A stretch of DNA of 64,000 bases from Oscillospiraceae bacterium (GCA_015066595.1 SVNZ01000002.1:248001-312000); one strand, 5' to 3'. Counted from the first letter of the stretch, positions 50,855 through 60,366 are shown. Notes: generated from the letters alone by a model not told the origin. Made by a program: numbers and translations.

Positions 50855-50933
50855 AGCTTCGAAACGTCATAGTAAAAGAGATTATGGGCAATATACTAAT
50901 AAATTGTACATACATTTATCTATAAACGTACTG

Positions 50934-50963
50934 AAAGCTCCGCAACATTGCGGAGCTTTTTTC
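50934..50963 (+). terminator. Rho-independent terminator
   Basis: AAAGCTCCGCAACATTGCGGAGCTTTTTT. Confidence 0.75.
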
Positions 50964-50991
50964 TTTGATAGAGATTCTTGACAAAACAAAA

Positions 50992-51020
50992 AGTCACAGT
51001 CTCTTTTGAGACTGTGACTC
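50992..51020 (-). terminator. Terminator-like hairpin after the 51062 gene
   Basis: AGTCACAGTCTCAAAAGAGACTGTGACT on minus strand followed by TTTTTGTTTTG. Confidence 0.6.
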
Positions 51021-51061
51021 TATTTATGTTAGTTTTACAATCAAGTAACTGTTATTTAAAA

Positions 51062-52501
51062 TTAGTCTAATCTTGCGAGCTTTCTCTGGATAGCTGTTGC
51101 GTCTAAAACAGTAACATCGCCATCACCGTCGTAATCAGCAAGGCCGAGTGCTGTACCCTCGAGAATGTAGATTTGTGCGATATGCATCTGGATTTCTGTA
51201 GCATCCATGATAGAGATGTGTCCGTCCATATCAACGTCGCCGAGATCAAACTGAGGCTCTACTGGGATATACTCATAGCTTTCGCATGGCTTTGACTGAG
51301 TAGCATCGCTCCATGTCATGTAGTAGCAGTAACCATCCTTGAGATCTGTTACAGGATCAGATGTGTCACGACCGTACCCGCCTTCACCACTGAAGATGAT
51401 TCCTTCGATATCAGCAGGAACTTCAATCTTGTAGATATCATAAACACCATCGCCGTTCTTACCAACGATCTCTGTCACAACTTCGCCTGGCTCTGGTGCG
51501 TTTTCGCCGTTAGCGCCACCCCAGTAGTAAGCATATACCTCAGGCCACATCCAGTTGTTCTCAAAGTAGATTGTCATTGTGCCTACAGGTGTTGGTTCTG
51601 TTTCAGGTTCTGTTGGGATTGGCTCAGTTGGTTCTGTCTCAGGCTCTGTCTCAGGCTCTGTCTCAGGCTCTGTCTCAGGCTCAGTTGGCTCTGTCTCAGG
51701 CTCTGTTGGCTCTGTCTCAGGCTCTGTTGCTTCTGTTTCAACCTCTGTTGGGAATGTTGGTTTTTCCTGTTCAAGAACTACGTGATTGCCATCAGCATCA
51801 TGATGGTCGTCTCTGAGACAGTCAACGTCCTGAGCACCGTCAGGGTTGAAGCCATAGCAACCGTTGCCATAGTAGTAGTACCACTCACCACCGCATGTCT
51901 GCTTGAGTGAAAGCTCATTGATAGAAACAAGGTCAGGGTCGATAACATAGATCATACCGTCAAATGTCTCTGTACCGTCAGGATAGTTGTCTGACTCGCC
52001 TGGATCATAGTACTCAGCACCGATGTTTACTGACTGAGCAGCTGAATAGTAAATGTCAAGAGTAGAATCCATACCACCGTCAACACCGTTGTTCCAAACG
52101 ATAGTTGTAACAGCTGTAGGAACGTTTGCATAGTAGATGTTAGGGTCGTTCTCATCAACACCTGATGGAAGATATCCAGCCCAAGCGACAGGATCAGCTA
52201 CACCGCTATCCCACCAGTAGATACCAGCTGTGCTAGCGTCTTTGTTGTACCATGTTGGTGCGAACTTGCCCAAAGACTCAGGAATAGTCTCGTCATCGCC
52301 GAGTTCACCGTTCTTACCGTTAGGCATAAGGAAGTAGAATTTCTTTGTTTCAACTTCTTCACCGTACAGTAACTCGTGCTCTTCAATAGCCTCATCACAT
52401 GTGAAAACATCCTGCTCAGTTACTGAATAAGCAGATACACCAACAACTAAACAAGAAGTCAGCATAACTACAGCAAGTAAAATGCTAATTAGTTTTTTCA
52501 T
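51062..52501 (-). CDS. Secreted dockerin protein: domain A, Glu/Thr/Pro linker, CBM26-like module, dockerin
   Basis: ATG 52501 with GGAGG; KKFYFLMPNGKNGELGDD...GIYWWDSGVADPVAWAGYL...SLKQTCGGEWYYYYGNGCYG; TMTIYFENNWMWPEVYAYYWGG; dockerin GDVDMDGHISIMDATEIQMHIAQ...VLDATAIQRKLARLD. Confidence 0.88.
   Translation of the reverse strand: MKKLISILLAVVMLTSCLVVGVSAYSVTEQDVFTCDEAIEEHELLYGEEVETKKFYFLMPNGKNGELGDDETIPESLGKFAPTWYNKDASTAGIYWWDSGVADPVAWAGYLPSGVDENDPNIYYANVPTAVTTIVWNNGVDGGMDSTLDIYYSAAQSVNIGAEYYDPGESDNYPDGTETFDGMIYVIDPDLVSINELSLKQTCGGEWYYYYGNGCYGFNPDGAQDVDCLRDDHHDADGNHVVLEQEKPTFPTEVETEATEPETEPTEPETEPTEPETEPETEPETEPETEPTEPIPTEPETEPTPVGTMTIYFENNWMWPEVYAYYWGGANGENAPEPGEVVTEIVGKNGDGVYDIYKIEVPADIEGIIFSGEGGYGRDTSDPVTDLKDGYCYYMTWSDATQSKPCESYEYIPVEPQFDLGDVDMDGHISIMDATEIQMHIAQIYILEGTALGLADYDGDGDVTVLDATAIQRKLARLD
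51595..51760 (-). repeat. 12-bp tandem repeat encoding the TEPE linker
   Basis: Repeated GGCTCTGTCTCA/GGCTCTGTTGGC units on the + strand. Confidence 0.85.
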
Positions 52502-52620
52502 TTTTTTAACCTCCAAAAAATATTACTATAATTGTACCACTAAATATTTATAAATTCAATGGATATGTAAATCAGCAGAAAAGCTTCTTAACTGCTGTTT
52601 ATCAACTTAACGAAAAGCTC

Positions 52621-53595
52621 TTATTTAAGCTCTGCTAGAATATACTGGATTTCTGTAGCATCCATAATATTAACCTTACCGTCAACTCTGATATCACAGT
52701 TAGCAAGAATCACGTCAGCGATAACTTTTTTTTCAGCTAAGTGCATCTGAATTTCTGTAGCATCCATAATGCTGAGCTTGCCATCGTTAGTAGCATCACC
52801 TATGACACCGCTTGGAACAATCGGCTGTGGCTTATCACCCTCAGGAAGAGTAGAATCAGCAGCAGTCCACTCAACAACAACACCTGTGTTAGCGATAGCA
52901 GTTTCTACATCTGCTTTTGTAAGACCAAGCTGTGATGCTGTATAGTCGAGAAGCACCTGATCGCTCTTCGGTGAACCGTCTTCGTTGAGGTTATACATTC
53001 TTACGTTTTCAAGTTTATTTACAAGGTAGTCTTCGTACATACCATTTACTGTTGTAACAAATGGTACGCATGTACCTACTACGTTGCCGATAGATGTGAT
53101 ACATTTTTCTGGACCGTACTTTGCAGGATCCTGATTTCTCCAGAAAGCTGCTGTTGCCATCTGTGATGAATCTTCAGGGTTTTCGTACTGTGTTCCGTCG
53201 CAGTATGCTGTATCGCCTAAGCATGATTTATCAAACAAGAGGTTGTATGTCTGTGAGCTCTTGCCTGCAGGGTCTTTACAAGAGAAGATACAAGCATAAA
53301 GCACTCCATCTTCAAGTGTAACTTTCTTTGCATCTAAGTCGTATGTCCAGATACCGTCTTTGTCTGTATCTGTACATGCTTCACTCTTTGACTGCCACTG
53401 ATGGAAACCTTCTCCACCATAAGCCCAGATATGACAGTAGAATGTCTTTACTTCCCAGTCTACAGTAGATGTGTCAAAATGCAGTACGTTTCCTGCTGAT
53501 ACTTTTGCTACATCTGCTGGTGCAGCAATCGCAGAAACGCACACTGCACTCATAAGCATTACAAGTGTTAATATTAAACATATAAGTTTTTTCAT
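52621..53595 (-). CDS. Secreted dockerin protein: domain B plus dockerin
   Basis: Signal peptide MKKLICLILTLVMLMSAVCVSAIAAP; VDWEVKTFYCHIWAYGGEGFHQWQSKSEACTDTDKDGIWTYDL; dockerin GDATNDGKLSIMDATEIQMHLAE...IMDATEIQYILAELK. Confidence 0.88.
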   Translation of the reverse strand: MKKLICLILTLVMLMSAVCVSAIAAPADVAKVSAGNVLHFDTSTVDWEVKTFYCHIWAYGGEGFHQWQSKSEACTDTDKDGIWTYDLDAKKVTLEDGVLYACIFSCKDPAGKSSQTYNLLFDKSCLGDTAYCDGTQYENPEDSSQMATAAFWRNQDPAKYGPEKCITSIGNVVGTCVPFVTTVNGMYEDYLVNKLENVRMYNLNEDGSPKSDQVLLDYTASQLGLTKADVETAIANTGVVVEWTAADSTLPEGDKPQPIVPSGVIGDATNDGKLSIMDATEIQMHLAEKKVIADVILANCDIRVDGKVNIMDATEIQYILAELK

Positions 53596-53670
53596 CAAAA
53601 AAATCCTCCTTTTTTATGCATCATTTTGATTATAACATCTTTATCCAATATATTCAATGGGTATAAATAA

Positions 53671-53705
53671 AACAGCGAGTAGAAAAAACTACTCGCTGTT
53701 TGTGC
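53671..53705 (-). terminator. Repeated terminator hairpin, copy 1
   Basis: AACAGCGAGTAGAAAAAACTACTCGCTGTT; near-identical to 55617-55646. Confidence 0.6.
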
Positions 53706-53860
53706 ACTTTTTACAATTTTTTCAGGGTGTTTTGGTTCCCTCAAAGAATATTCAACCCGTGTTTTTTATGTATTGTGTCGGATTTTATCGTTGTTTTTCT
53801 ACATTTGTTTGTACATAATATATAAAAAGCCGAATTTCAAGATATTTTTCTTCAAAAAAA

Positions 53861-55546
53861 TTATAACGAATCAACAAGTTCTGCCAAAAAGCGTTGAATT
53901 TGTGTTGCATCCATTACCGTTGCTTTACCGTCACCATCAACGTCAGCTCTCTTGATCTGACTTGAGCTCAGCATTGAGAGTTCTGCTTTATAAAACTGTA
54001 TTGCAGTTGCGTCCATAACGGTTACTTTGCCATCACCGTCTGTATCACCTTTGTCAGAGCTTGTTTCAAATTCAACGTAACCTGAGCTCAGCTTGGATTT
54101 CGCCGCTTTCCACGAAACTGTGACTCTTGTGTTTTCTATCGCTTTTGTGACATTGTCTTTTTTGAGACCGAGAGCTTTTGCTGTGTCATCGAGAATCTGT
54201 TGGTCAGTTTTACCTGAATATGCTCTAGCGTTTTCGAGAGTCCACTTGAGGAAGTCTTCGAACATTTCCTGTGGGTTTTCTGTAGAAGGGATACAAGTAC
54301 CAACAACGTTGCCGATAGATGTGATAACTTTCACAGGACCCCACTTCGTTTCATCCTGACCTCTCCAAAAAGCAGCCAGAGCTGTCTTTAAGCTATCGTA
54401 AGGATTCTCATACTCTTTGCTGCTACAGTAAGCTGTGTCGCCGATGCAATCTGTGCTGAATAACAGCCAGTGTGTCTGTCTTTGTGAATAATCTGAGAAA
54501 ATGACAACATAAGGTTTACCTACTTTGAATTCGTTTCCCGTTTTTGAAAGGTCATAGGTAGCAATGCCTGTTCTAGTGTTGTAATCACAAAGCTCAGCCT
54601 TGCTTTGCCATGCCGGCCATTCACCTGAGTCGTCATAAGCCCAAACGTGAGCATATACTTTTGTGACATTTTTCCAGCCTGTGCTTTTTACGTCAAAATG
54701 GATTTCTCCTGTTTTTGTAGGAGCATCCTTGAATGGATCTTCCTCGTCCTCCCAAGGATTGTACCAGTCATCGTCTGAGTCAGGCGGATAAGACGGTTTT
54801 TCAGGATAGATAACATCACCCCAATAATCATCAGACATTATATGCGTGTGATCATCTCTCAGACATGCATCAGAACCGGCTTTTCCACCGGGTGTAAAAC
54901 CGTAGCAACCTGAACCATAGTAGTAGTACCACTCACCACCGCATGTCTGTTTGAGTGAAAAATCACCTACATTAACGAGTTCAGGTTCAATAACGTAGAT
55001 CATATTGTCAAAGTTTTCTGTACCGTTAGGATAGTTGTCTGACTCGCCTGGATCATAGTACTCTGTACCGATGTTTGCAGTCTGAGCAGCCTTGTAGTAA
55101 ACATCCTGTGTTTTGTCTTCACCACCGTTGATGCCGTTGTTCCATATAATATTTGTTACATAAGCTGGGACGTCAGCATAGTAGATGTCGTCTTCACCCA
55201 GGCCTGTGCACTTTTCAGCGATATAACCGATCCAATCAGGTGGATCAGCAACACCGCTATCCCACCAGTAGATACCGGCAGTTTCAGTGAATTCATTGTA
55301 CCACGATCGAGCGTATTCGAGATTGTCACCAAGCTCACCGTTTGAACCGTTAGGCATAAGGAAGTAGTATCTGTGCTTTTGTACAGGATGGTTTTCTTTT
55401 TCCCACTGAGTAACAGCGTCAGTAACTGATATTGCGCCCTCGTTCCATGAATAATATGGATCGTTTTCTACAGCAGCTGATGTGCTTACTACAGCAACGG
55501 AAATAAGCACAGTCAAAGCAAGTAAAAAACTGATAATCCTTTTCAT
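53861..55546 (-). CDS. Secreted dockerin protein: domain A fused to domain B, plus dockerin
   Basis: RYYFLMPNGSNGELGDN...AGIYWWDSGVADPPDWIGYI...KQTCGGEWYYYYGSGCYG, then TKVYAHVWAYDDSGEWPAWQSKAELCDYNTRTGIATYDL...ITSIGNVVGTCIPS; dockerin GDTDGDGKVTVMDATAIQFYKAE...VMDATQIQRFLAEL. Confidence 0.88.
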   Translation of the reverse strand: MKRIISFLLALTVLISVAVVSTSAAVENDPYYSWNEGAISVTDAVTQWEKENHPVQKHRYYFLMPNGSNGELGDNLEYARSWYNEFTETAGIYWWDSGVADPPDWIGYIAEKCTGLGEDDIYYADVPAYVTNIIWNNGINGGEDKTQDVYYKAAQTANIGTEYYDPGESDNYPNGTENFDNMIYVIEPELVNVGDFSLKQTCGGEWYYYYGSGCYGFTPGGKAGSDACLRDDHTHIMSDDYWGDVIYPEKPSYPPDSDDDWYNPWEDEEDPFKDAPTKTGEIHFDVKSTGWKNVTKVYAHVWAYDDSGEWPAWQSKAELCDYNTRTGIATYDLSKTGNEFKVGKPYVVIFSDYSQRQTHWLLFSTDCIGDTAYCSSKEYENPYDSLKTALAAFWRGQDETKWGPVKVITSIGNVVGTCIPSTENPQEMFEDFLKWTLENARAYSGKTDQQILDDTAKALGLKKDNVTKAIENTRVTVSWKAAKSKLSSGYVEFETSSDKGDTDGDGKVTVMDATAIQFYKAELSMLSSSQIKRADVDGDGKATVMDATQIQRFLAELVDSL

Positions 55547-55616
55547 AATAAAGCCTCCGCATAAATGATAAATCTATTATACTACCCAAAACATCCATAT
55601 TCAATCAAAAACAAAA

Positions 55617-55652
55617 AACAGCGGGTAGAAAAAACTACTCGCTGTTTGTGCA
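55617..55652 (-). terminator. Repeated terminator hairpin, copy 2 (3' of lepA)
   Basis: AACAGCGGGTAGAAAAAACTACTCGCTGTTTGTGCAA. Confidence 0.65.
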
Positions 55653-55667
55653 ATACTACAATATATT

Positions 55668-57506
55668 TTAATCTGTGTCAAGCTTGAGCACTGCCATGAA
55701 CGCTTCCTGTGGAACTTCCACTGTACCCAGAGAACGCATACGCTTTTTACCCTCTTTCTGCTTTTCGAGCAGCTTTTTCTTACGGGTGATGTCACCACCG
55801 TAGCATTTCGCAAGAACGTCCTTGCGCATAGCTTTGACGGTTTCTCGAGCGATGATTTTTCCGCCGATGCACGCTTGAATCGGCACTTCAAAAAGCTGAC
55901 GAGGAATATTTTCTTTCAGCTTTTCAGCCATTTTTCGTGCTCTGCCATATGCTTTTTCAGCGTGGATAATAAACGACAACGCATCGACTGTTTCACCGTT
56001 GAGCATAATGTCGAGCTTAACTAGCTTTGACTCTCGATACTCTTTCATCTCATAGTCGAATGAAGCATAGCCTCTTGTTCTTGATTTGAGCGTATCAAAA
56101 AAGTCATAGATAATTTCTGCAAGAGGTAGCTCGTAGTGAATATCAACTCTGTCAGAGTCGATGTAGTTCATACCGATGAACGTACCACGTCTGTCCTGAC
56201 ACAGCTCCATGATGTTACCTACATATTCACTCGGCGCATAGATGTGTGCGTCTGTGATTGGTTCTTCCGCACTAGCGATAAGTGCAGGGTCAGGATAGTT
56301 CGTCGGGTTTGATATCATCTCGGTTTCACCCGAAGTTCTGGTTATCTTATAATTTACTGACGGAGCTGTTGTGATAAGGTCAAGGTTGTATTCACGCTCA
56401 AGTCTTTCTTGAATAATCTCCATATGAAGCAAACCCAAAAATCCGCATCTAAAACCAAAACCTAAGGCAACAGATGTTTCAGGCTCGAAAGAGAGCGATG
56501 CGTCATTAAGCTTGAGTTTATCGAGTGCATCACGCAAGTCACCGTAGCGTGCACCATCAGCAGGATACACACCGCAGAAAACCATCGACTGTACCTCTCT
56601 GTAGCCGGGTAGTGGCATATCAGCAGGATTTGAAGTCAGTGTAACTGTGTCACCTACTTGTGCATCAGAAAGGCTCTTGATAGATGCTGTGATATAGCCA
56701 ACGTCGCCTGCGTATAAACCCTCTTTTTCTTCTAAAGATGTCGCACGCATATGTCCGCATTCAACAACACTGAAAGTTGAACCTGTCGCCATGAGCTTGA
56801 ACTCATCACCCTTGTGAATCTGACCTTCTTTCACTCTTACATATATAATAACACCTTTGTATGAGTCGTAGTATGAGTCAAAAATCATCGCTTTGAGCGG
56901 TGCGTTGATATCACCTACAGGAGCCGGAACGTCTGATACGATTTTTTCGAGCACTGCATGTATATTGATACCTGCCTTTGCAGATACCTGTGGTGCGTCT
57001 TGTGCAGGAATACCGATGATATCCTCGATTTCATTTATAACACGTTGTGGGTCAGCAGACGGTAAGTCAATCTTATTTACAACAGGAACAATTTCAAGTC
57101 CTGTATCTACTGCTAAGTATGTATTAGCAAGTGTCTGTGCTTCGATACCCTGAGAAGCATCGACAACGAGCACTGCACCTTCACACGCAGCAAGAGAACG
57201 TGACACTTCGTAGTTGAAGTCGACGTGACCCGGTGTATCAATGAGATTGAACTGGTATGTCTCACCATCGTCAGCCTTGTACTCGAGTGTTACAGCGTGT
57301 GCTTTGATAGTAATGCCACGCTCACGTTCGAGCTCCATATCATCAAGAAGCTGGTCTTCCATATCTCTTATAGCAACGCTCTGGGTTTGTTCAAGTATTC
57401 TGTCAGCAAGCGTGCTCTTGCCATGGTCGATATGAGCAATGATGCTGAAGTTTCTGATTTTATCCTGAGGAAATGCCAAGTATATCACCTGTTTTCGTTT
57501 AGTCAA
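55668..57506 (-). CDS. lepA: Translation elongation factor 4 (LepA)
   Basis: [25 protein letters not shown]...[36 protein letters not shown]...[27 protein letters not shown] at about 57479 with RBS AGGTGA may be the true start. Confidence 0.97.
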   Translation of the reverse strand: MTKRKQVIYLAFPQDKIRNFSIIAHIDHGKSTLADRILEQTQSVAIRDMEDQLLDDMELERERGITIKAHAVTLEYKADDGETYQFNLIDTPGHVDFNYEVSRSLAACEGAVLVVDASQGIEAQTLANTYLAVDTGLEIVPVVNKIDLPSADPQRVINEIEDIIGIPAQDAPQVSAKAGINIHAVLEKIVSDVPAPVGDINAPLKAMIFDSYYDSYKGVIIYVRVKEGQIHKGDEFKLMATGSTFSVVECGHMRATSLEEKEGLYAGDVGYITASIKSLSDAQVGDTVTLTSNPADMPLPGYREVQSMVFCGVYPADGARYGDLRDALDKLKLNDASLSFEPETSVALGFGFRCGFLGLLHMEIIQERLEREYNLDLITTAPSVNYKITRTSGETEMISNPTNYPDPALIASAEEPITDAHIYAPSEYVGNIMELCQDRRGTFIGMNYIDSDRVDIHYELPLAEIIYDFFDTLKSRTRGYASFDYEMKEYRESKLVKLDIMLNGETVDALSFIIHAEKAYGRARKMAEKLKENIPRQLFEVPIQACIGGKIIARETVKAMRKDVLAKCYGGDITRKKKLLEKQKEGKKRMRSLGTVEVPQEAFMAVLKLDTD

Positions 57507-57678
57507 ATTACCCTAAGATAATACCATAATTACTCTTGCTTGACAAGTGAAGAGAAAGAAGAAGTTTTGTGACGGAAATTTAGCCAAAAACCTCACTTTT
57601 ATTACAAAAATGATTCTTTATTGTAAATTTGGTAAAATTCTATAAAATAATTATAACTATTTTGTGAACTAATTATAC

Positions 57679-57707
57679 TTGTTTATTAGAATTATATGTG
57701 ATATAAT
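57679..57707 (+). promoter_or_regulatory. Sigma70-type promoter
   Basis: TTGTTT (57679-57684), 17 bp, TATAAT (57702-57707). Confidence 0.6.
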
Positions 57708-57739
57708 GTCTGTACTAAATTTAATAGGAGGACTTTGAA

Positions 57740-58672
57740 ATGAAAAGAACTATTAGTATTTTACTTGCAGTGCTTTTACTCGTTTCTTGTGCTGTAATCA
57801 GTGCTTCTGCTGCTGACGAAGAGGCTGCTACTCCTTCATACTCATGGAATGAAGAAGGCGCTATGACAATCACTGATGCTCTTGCAAAGTGGGAAGCTGA
57901 AAATGGTGCTGTTACTAAGAACAGATACTATTTCCTTATGCCTAACGGTTCAAACGGCGAGCTCGGTGACAATGGCGAATACGCTCCATCATGGTACAAT
58001 GAGTTCACAGGTACAGCTGGTATCTACTGGTGGGATAGCGGTGTTGCTGATCCTGCTGCTTGGATTGGTTATATCCCTAACAAGTGTGCTAATCAGATCA
58101 CAGAAGCTGACATCTACTATGCTGACGTTCCTGTTGATGTAACAGGTGTTGTATGGAACAATGGTGTCAACGGTGGTATGGACGACACACAGGATATCTA
58201 CTACAAGGCTGCTCAGTCTGTAAACGTTGGTACAGAGTACTATGATCCGGGCGAGTCAGACTACTATCCTGACGGTACTGAGAACTTCAACGGTATGATC
58301 TATGTTATCGATCCTGACCTCGTTGATGTAAACGAGCTTTCACTCAAGCAGACATGCGGTGGTGAGTGGTACTACTACTACGGTTCAGGTTGTTACGGTA
58401 TCACAAAAGATGGCAAAGCTATCGAGAACTGTCTCAGAGATGACCACCTCAACGCTGACGGTACTCACATTGAATTTGATTCAAACGGTGATGCTGACGG
58501 TAGCGGTGTTGTTGATATCGAGGACGTAACTTGCATCCAGAAGCACGTTGCTGAAGTTGAGGAAATCCCTGCAGATCGCTTTGCTGATGCTGACACAGAC
58601 AAAGACGGTGAAATCACTGTTGTTGACGCTGTTCGTCTCCAGAAAGCACTTGCTGGTATCATCACACTTTAA
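57740..58672 (+). CDS. Secreted dockerin protein: domain A plus divergent dockerin
   Basis: RYYFLMPNGSNGELGDN...GIYWWDSGVADPAAWIGYI...SLKQTCGGEWYYYYGSGCYG; dockerin GDADGSGVVDIEDVTCIQKHVAEVEEIPADRFADADTDKDGEITVVDAVRLQKALAGI. Confidence 0.88.
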   Translation: MKRTISILLAVLLLVSCAVISASAADEEAATPSYSWNEEGAMTITDALAKWEAENGAVTKNRYYFLMPNGSNGELGDNGEYAPSWYNEFTGTAGIYWWDSGVADPAAWIGYIPNKCANQITEADIYYADVPVDVTGVVWNNGVNGGMDDTQDIYYKAAQSVNVGTEYYDPGESDYYPDGTENFNGMIYVIDPDLVDVNELSLKQTCGGEWYYYYGSGCYGITKDGKAIENCLRDDHLNADGTHIEFDSNGDADGSGVVDIEDVTCIQKHVAEVEEIPADRFADADTDKDGEITVVDAVRLQKALAGIITL

Positions 58673-58695
58673 TTGATATCTAAATAATTTTATAT

Positions 58696-58728
58696 AAAGA
58701 CCGTCTTTGTGGCGGTCTTTGTGTTTTT
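58696..58728 (+). terminator. Rho-independent terminator
   Basis: AAAGACCGTCTTTGTGGCGGTCTTTGTGTTTTT. Confidence 0.6.
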
Positions 58729-58750
58729 ATCACACTTTTTGAGGTGAACT

Positions 58751-59197
58751 ATGACTAAAGGCGAAAAAGCAAAGTCGCTCTTTCTTGAGGGCTACAACTG
58801 TGCACAGGCTGTGTTCGGTGCTTTTGCAGACGACCTCTCACTTGACTTTGAGTTTGCTATGAAACTAAGCTCGGGTTTTGGTGGCGGTATGGGCAGACTC
58901 AGAGAAGTCTGTGGAGCTGTAAGCGGTATGTTCATGGTGCTTGATATGAAGCACGGTTATACATCACCTACTGATGTAGAAAGCAAGAAAAAACTGTACT
59001 CTCATATACAAAATCTTGCAAAGAGCTTTGAAAAAGAAAACGGTTCTATTATTTGCAAAGAGCTATTAGGCCTGAGCGAAAAGAAAAGCGATCCTACACC
59101 ACAAAACCGCACACAAGAGTACTACAAAAAGCGTCCTTGTGCCGAGTTGGTGGAAATCGCAGCAAACATAGTCGATGACTATTTAAAAAATATGTAA
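58751..59197 (+). CDS. C_GCAxxG_C_C family (putative redox-active) protein
   Basis: GYNCAQAVFGAFADD...SSGFGGGMGRLREVCGAVSGMFMVLDMKHG...ICKELLG...RPCAELVEIAANIVDDYL. Confidence 0.9.
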   Translation: MTKGEKAKSLFLEGYNCAQAVFGAFADDLSLDFEFAMKLSSGFGGGMGRLREVCGAVSGMFMVLDMKHGYTSPTDVESKKKLYSHIQNLAKSFEKENGSIICKELLGLSEKKSDPTPQNRTQEYYKKRPCAELVEIAANIVDDYLKNM

Positions 59198-59217
59198 ACT
59201 AAACACCAGATACATAA

Positions 59218-59252
59218 AAAAGCACCCACTATATTTGTGGGTGCTTTTGTTT
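59218..59252. terminator. Bidirectional terminator
   Basis: AAAAGCACCCACTATATTTGTGGGTGCTTTTGTTTTT between convergent genes. Confidence 0.7.
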
Positions 59253-59265
59253 TTGTTGTTATCAA

Positions 59266-60366
59266 TTACAGTACAGAAATAAGACCTGCAAGGAATTTCT
59301 GAATTCTTGTTGCATCAATGATAGAAATGTAAGTATCCTTATCAACGTCTGCTACTGCATAGAGACTTCCGTCAAGTAATGTAATCTCAGCAAGGTGCAT
59401 CTGGATAGCTGTTGCGTCCATTACTGTCACAACCTTATCACCATCAACATCACCAAAGATCACCTCAGGCTCGGTTGGTGTAGGCTCAGTTGGAGTTGGT
59501 TCTGTCGGAATTGGCTCTGTCGGTGTTGGCTCTGTCGGTGTTGGTTCTGTTGGAGTTGGTTCTGTCGGAGTTGGTTCTGTTGGTGTTGGCTCAGTTGGTC
59601 CAACAATAGTATCAGGAAGAGTAGAATCAGCAGCAGCCCACTCAACAACAACACCTGTGTTAGCGATAGCAGTTTCTACATCTGCTTTTGTAAGACCGAG
59701 CTGTGACGCTGTATAGTCGAGAAGCACCTGATCGCTCTTCGGTGAACCGTCTTCGTTGAGGTTATACATTCTTACGTTTTCAAGTTTATTTACAAGGTAG
59801 TCTTCGTACATACCATTTACTGTTGTAACAAATGGTACGCATGTACCTACTACGTTGCCGATAGATGTGATACATTTTTCTGGACCGTACTTTGCAGGAT
59901 CCTGATTTCTCCAGAAAGCTGCTGTTGCCATCTGTGATGAATCTTCAGGGTTTTCGTACTGTGTTCCGTCGCAGTATGCTGTATCGCCTAAGCATGATTT
60001 ATCAAACAAGAGGTTGTATGTCTGTGAGCTCTTGCCTGCAGGGTCTTTACAAGAGAAGATACAAGCATAAAGCACTCCATCTTCAAGTGTAACTTTCTTT
60101 GCATCTAAGTCGTATGTCCAGATACCGTCTTTGTCTGTATCTGTACATGCTTCACTCTTTGACTGCCACTGATGGAAACCTTCTCCACCATAAGCCCAGA
60201 TATGACAGTAGAATGTCTTTACTTCCCAGTCTACAGTAGATGTGTCAAAATGCAGTACGTTTCCTGCTGATACTTTTGCTACATCTGCTGGTGCAGCAAT
60301 CGCAGAAACGCACACTGCACTCATAAGCATTACAAGTGTTAATACTAAACATATAAGTTTTTTCAT
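59266..60366 (-). CDS. Secreted dockerin protein: domain B, TEPTP linker, dockerin
   Basis: ATG 60366 with GGAGG RBS (ORF track start 60567 is upstream). Domain B almost identical to 52621-53595; dockerin GDVDGDKVVTVMDATAIQMHLAE...IIDATRIQKFLAGLI. Confidence 0.88.
   Translation of the reverse strand: MKKLICLVLTLVMLMSAVCVSAIAAPADVAKVSAGNVLHFDTSTVDWEVKTFYCHIWAYGGEGFHQWQSKSEACTDTDKDGIWTYDLDAKKVTLEDGVLYACIFSCKDPAGKSSQTYNLLFDKSCLGDTAYCDGTQYENPEDSSQMATAAFWRNQDPAKYGPEKCITSIGNVVGTCVPFVTTVNGMYEDYLVNKLENVRMYNLNEDGSPKSDQVLLDYTASQLGLTKADVETAIANTGVVVEWAAADSTLPDTIVGPTEPTPTEPTPTEPTPTEPTPTEPTPTEPIPTEPTPTEPTPTEPEVIFGDVDGDKVVTVMDATAIQMHLAEITLLDGSLYAVADVDKDTYISIIDATRIQKFLAGLISVL
59471..59603 (-). repeat. 15-bp tandem repeat encoding the TEPTP linker
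   Basis: Repeated GGTGTTGGTTCTGTC-like units on the + strand. Confidence 0.85.

Noticed and set aside
51571-51816. Plus-strand ORFs and a GSVSGSVGSVSGSV-type repeat protein
   Set aside because: Antisense readings of the 12-bp TEPE linker repeat; no RBS or domain.
59892-60092. Plus-strand 66-aa ORF found identically at 53121-53321
   Set aside because: Identical only because it is antisense to the duplicated domain B coding sequence.
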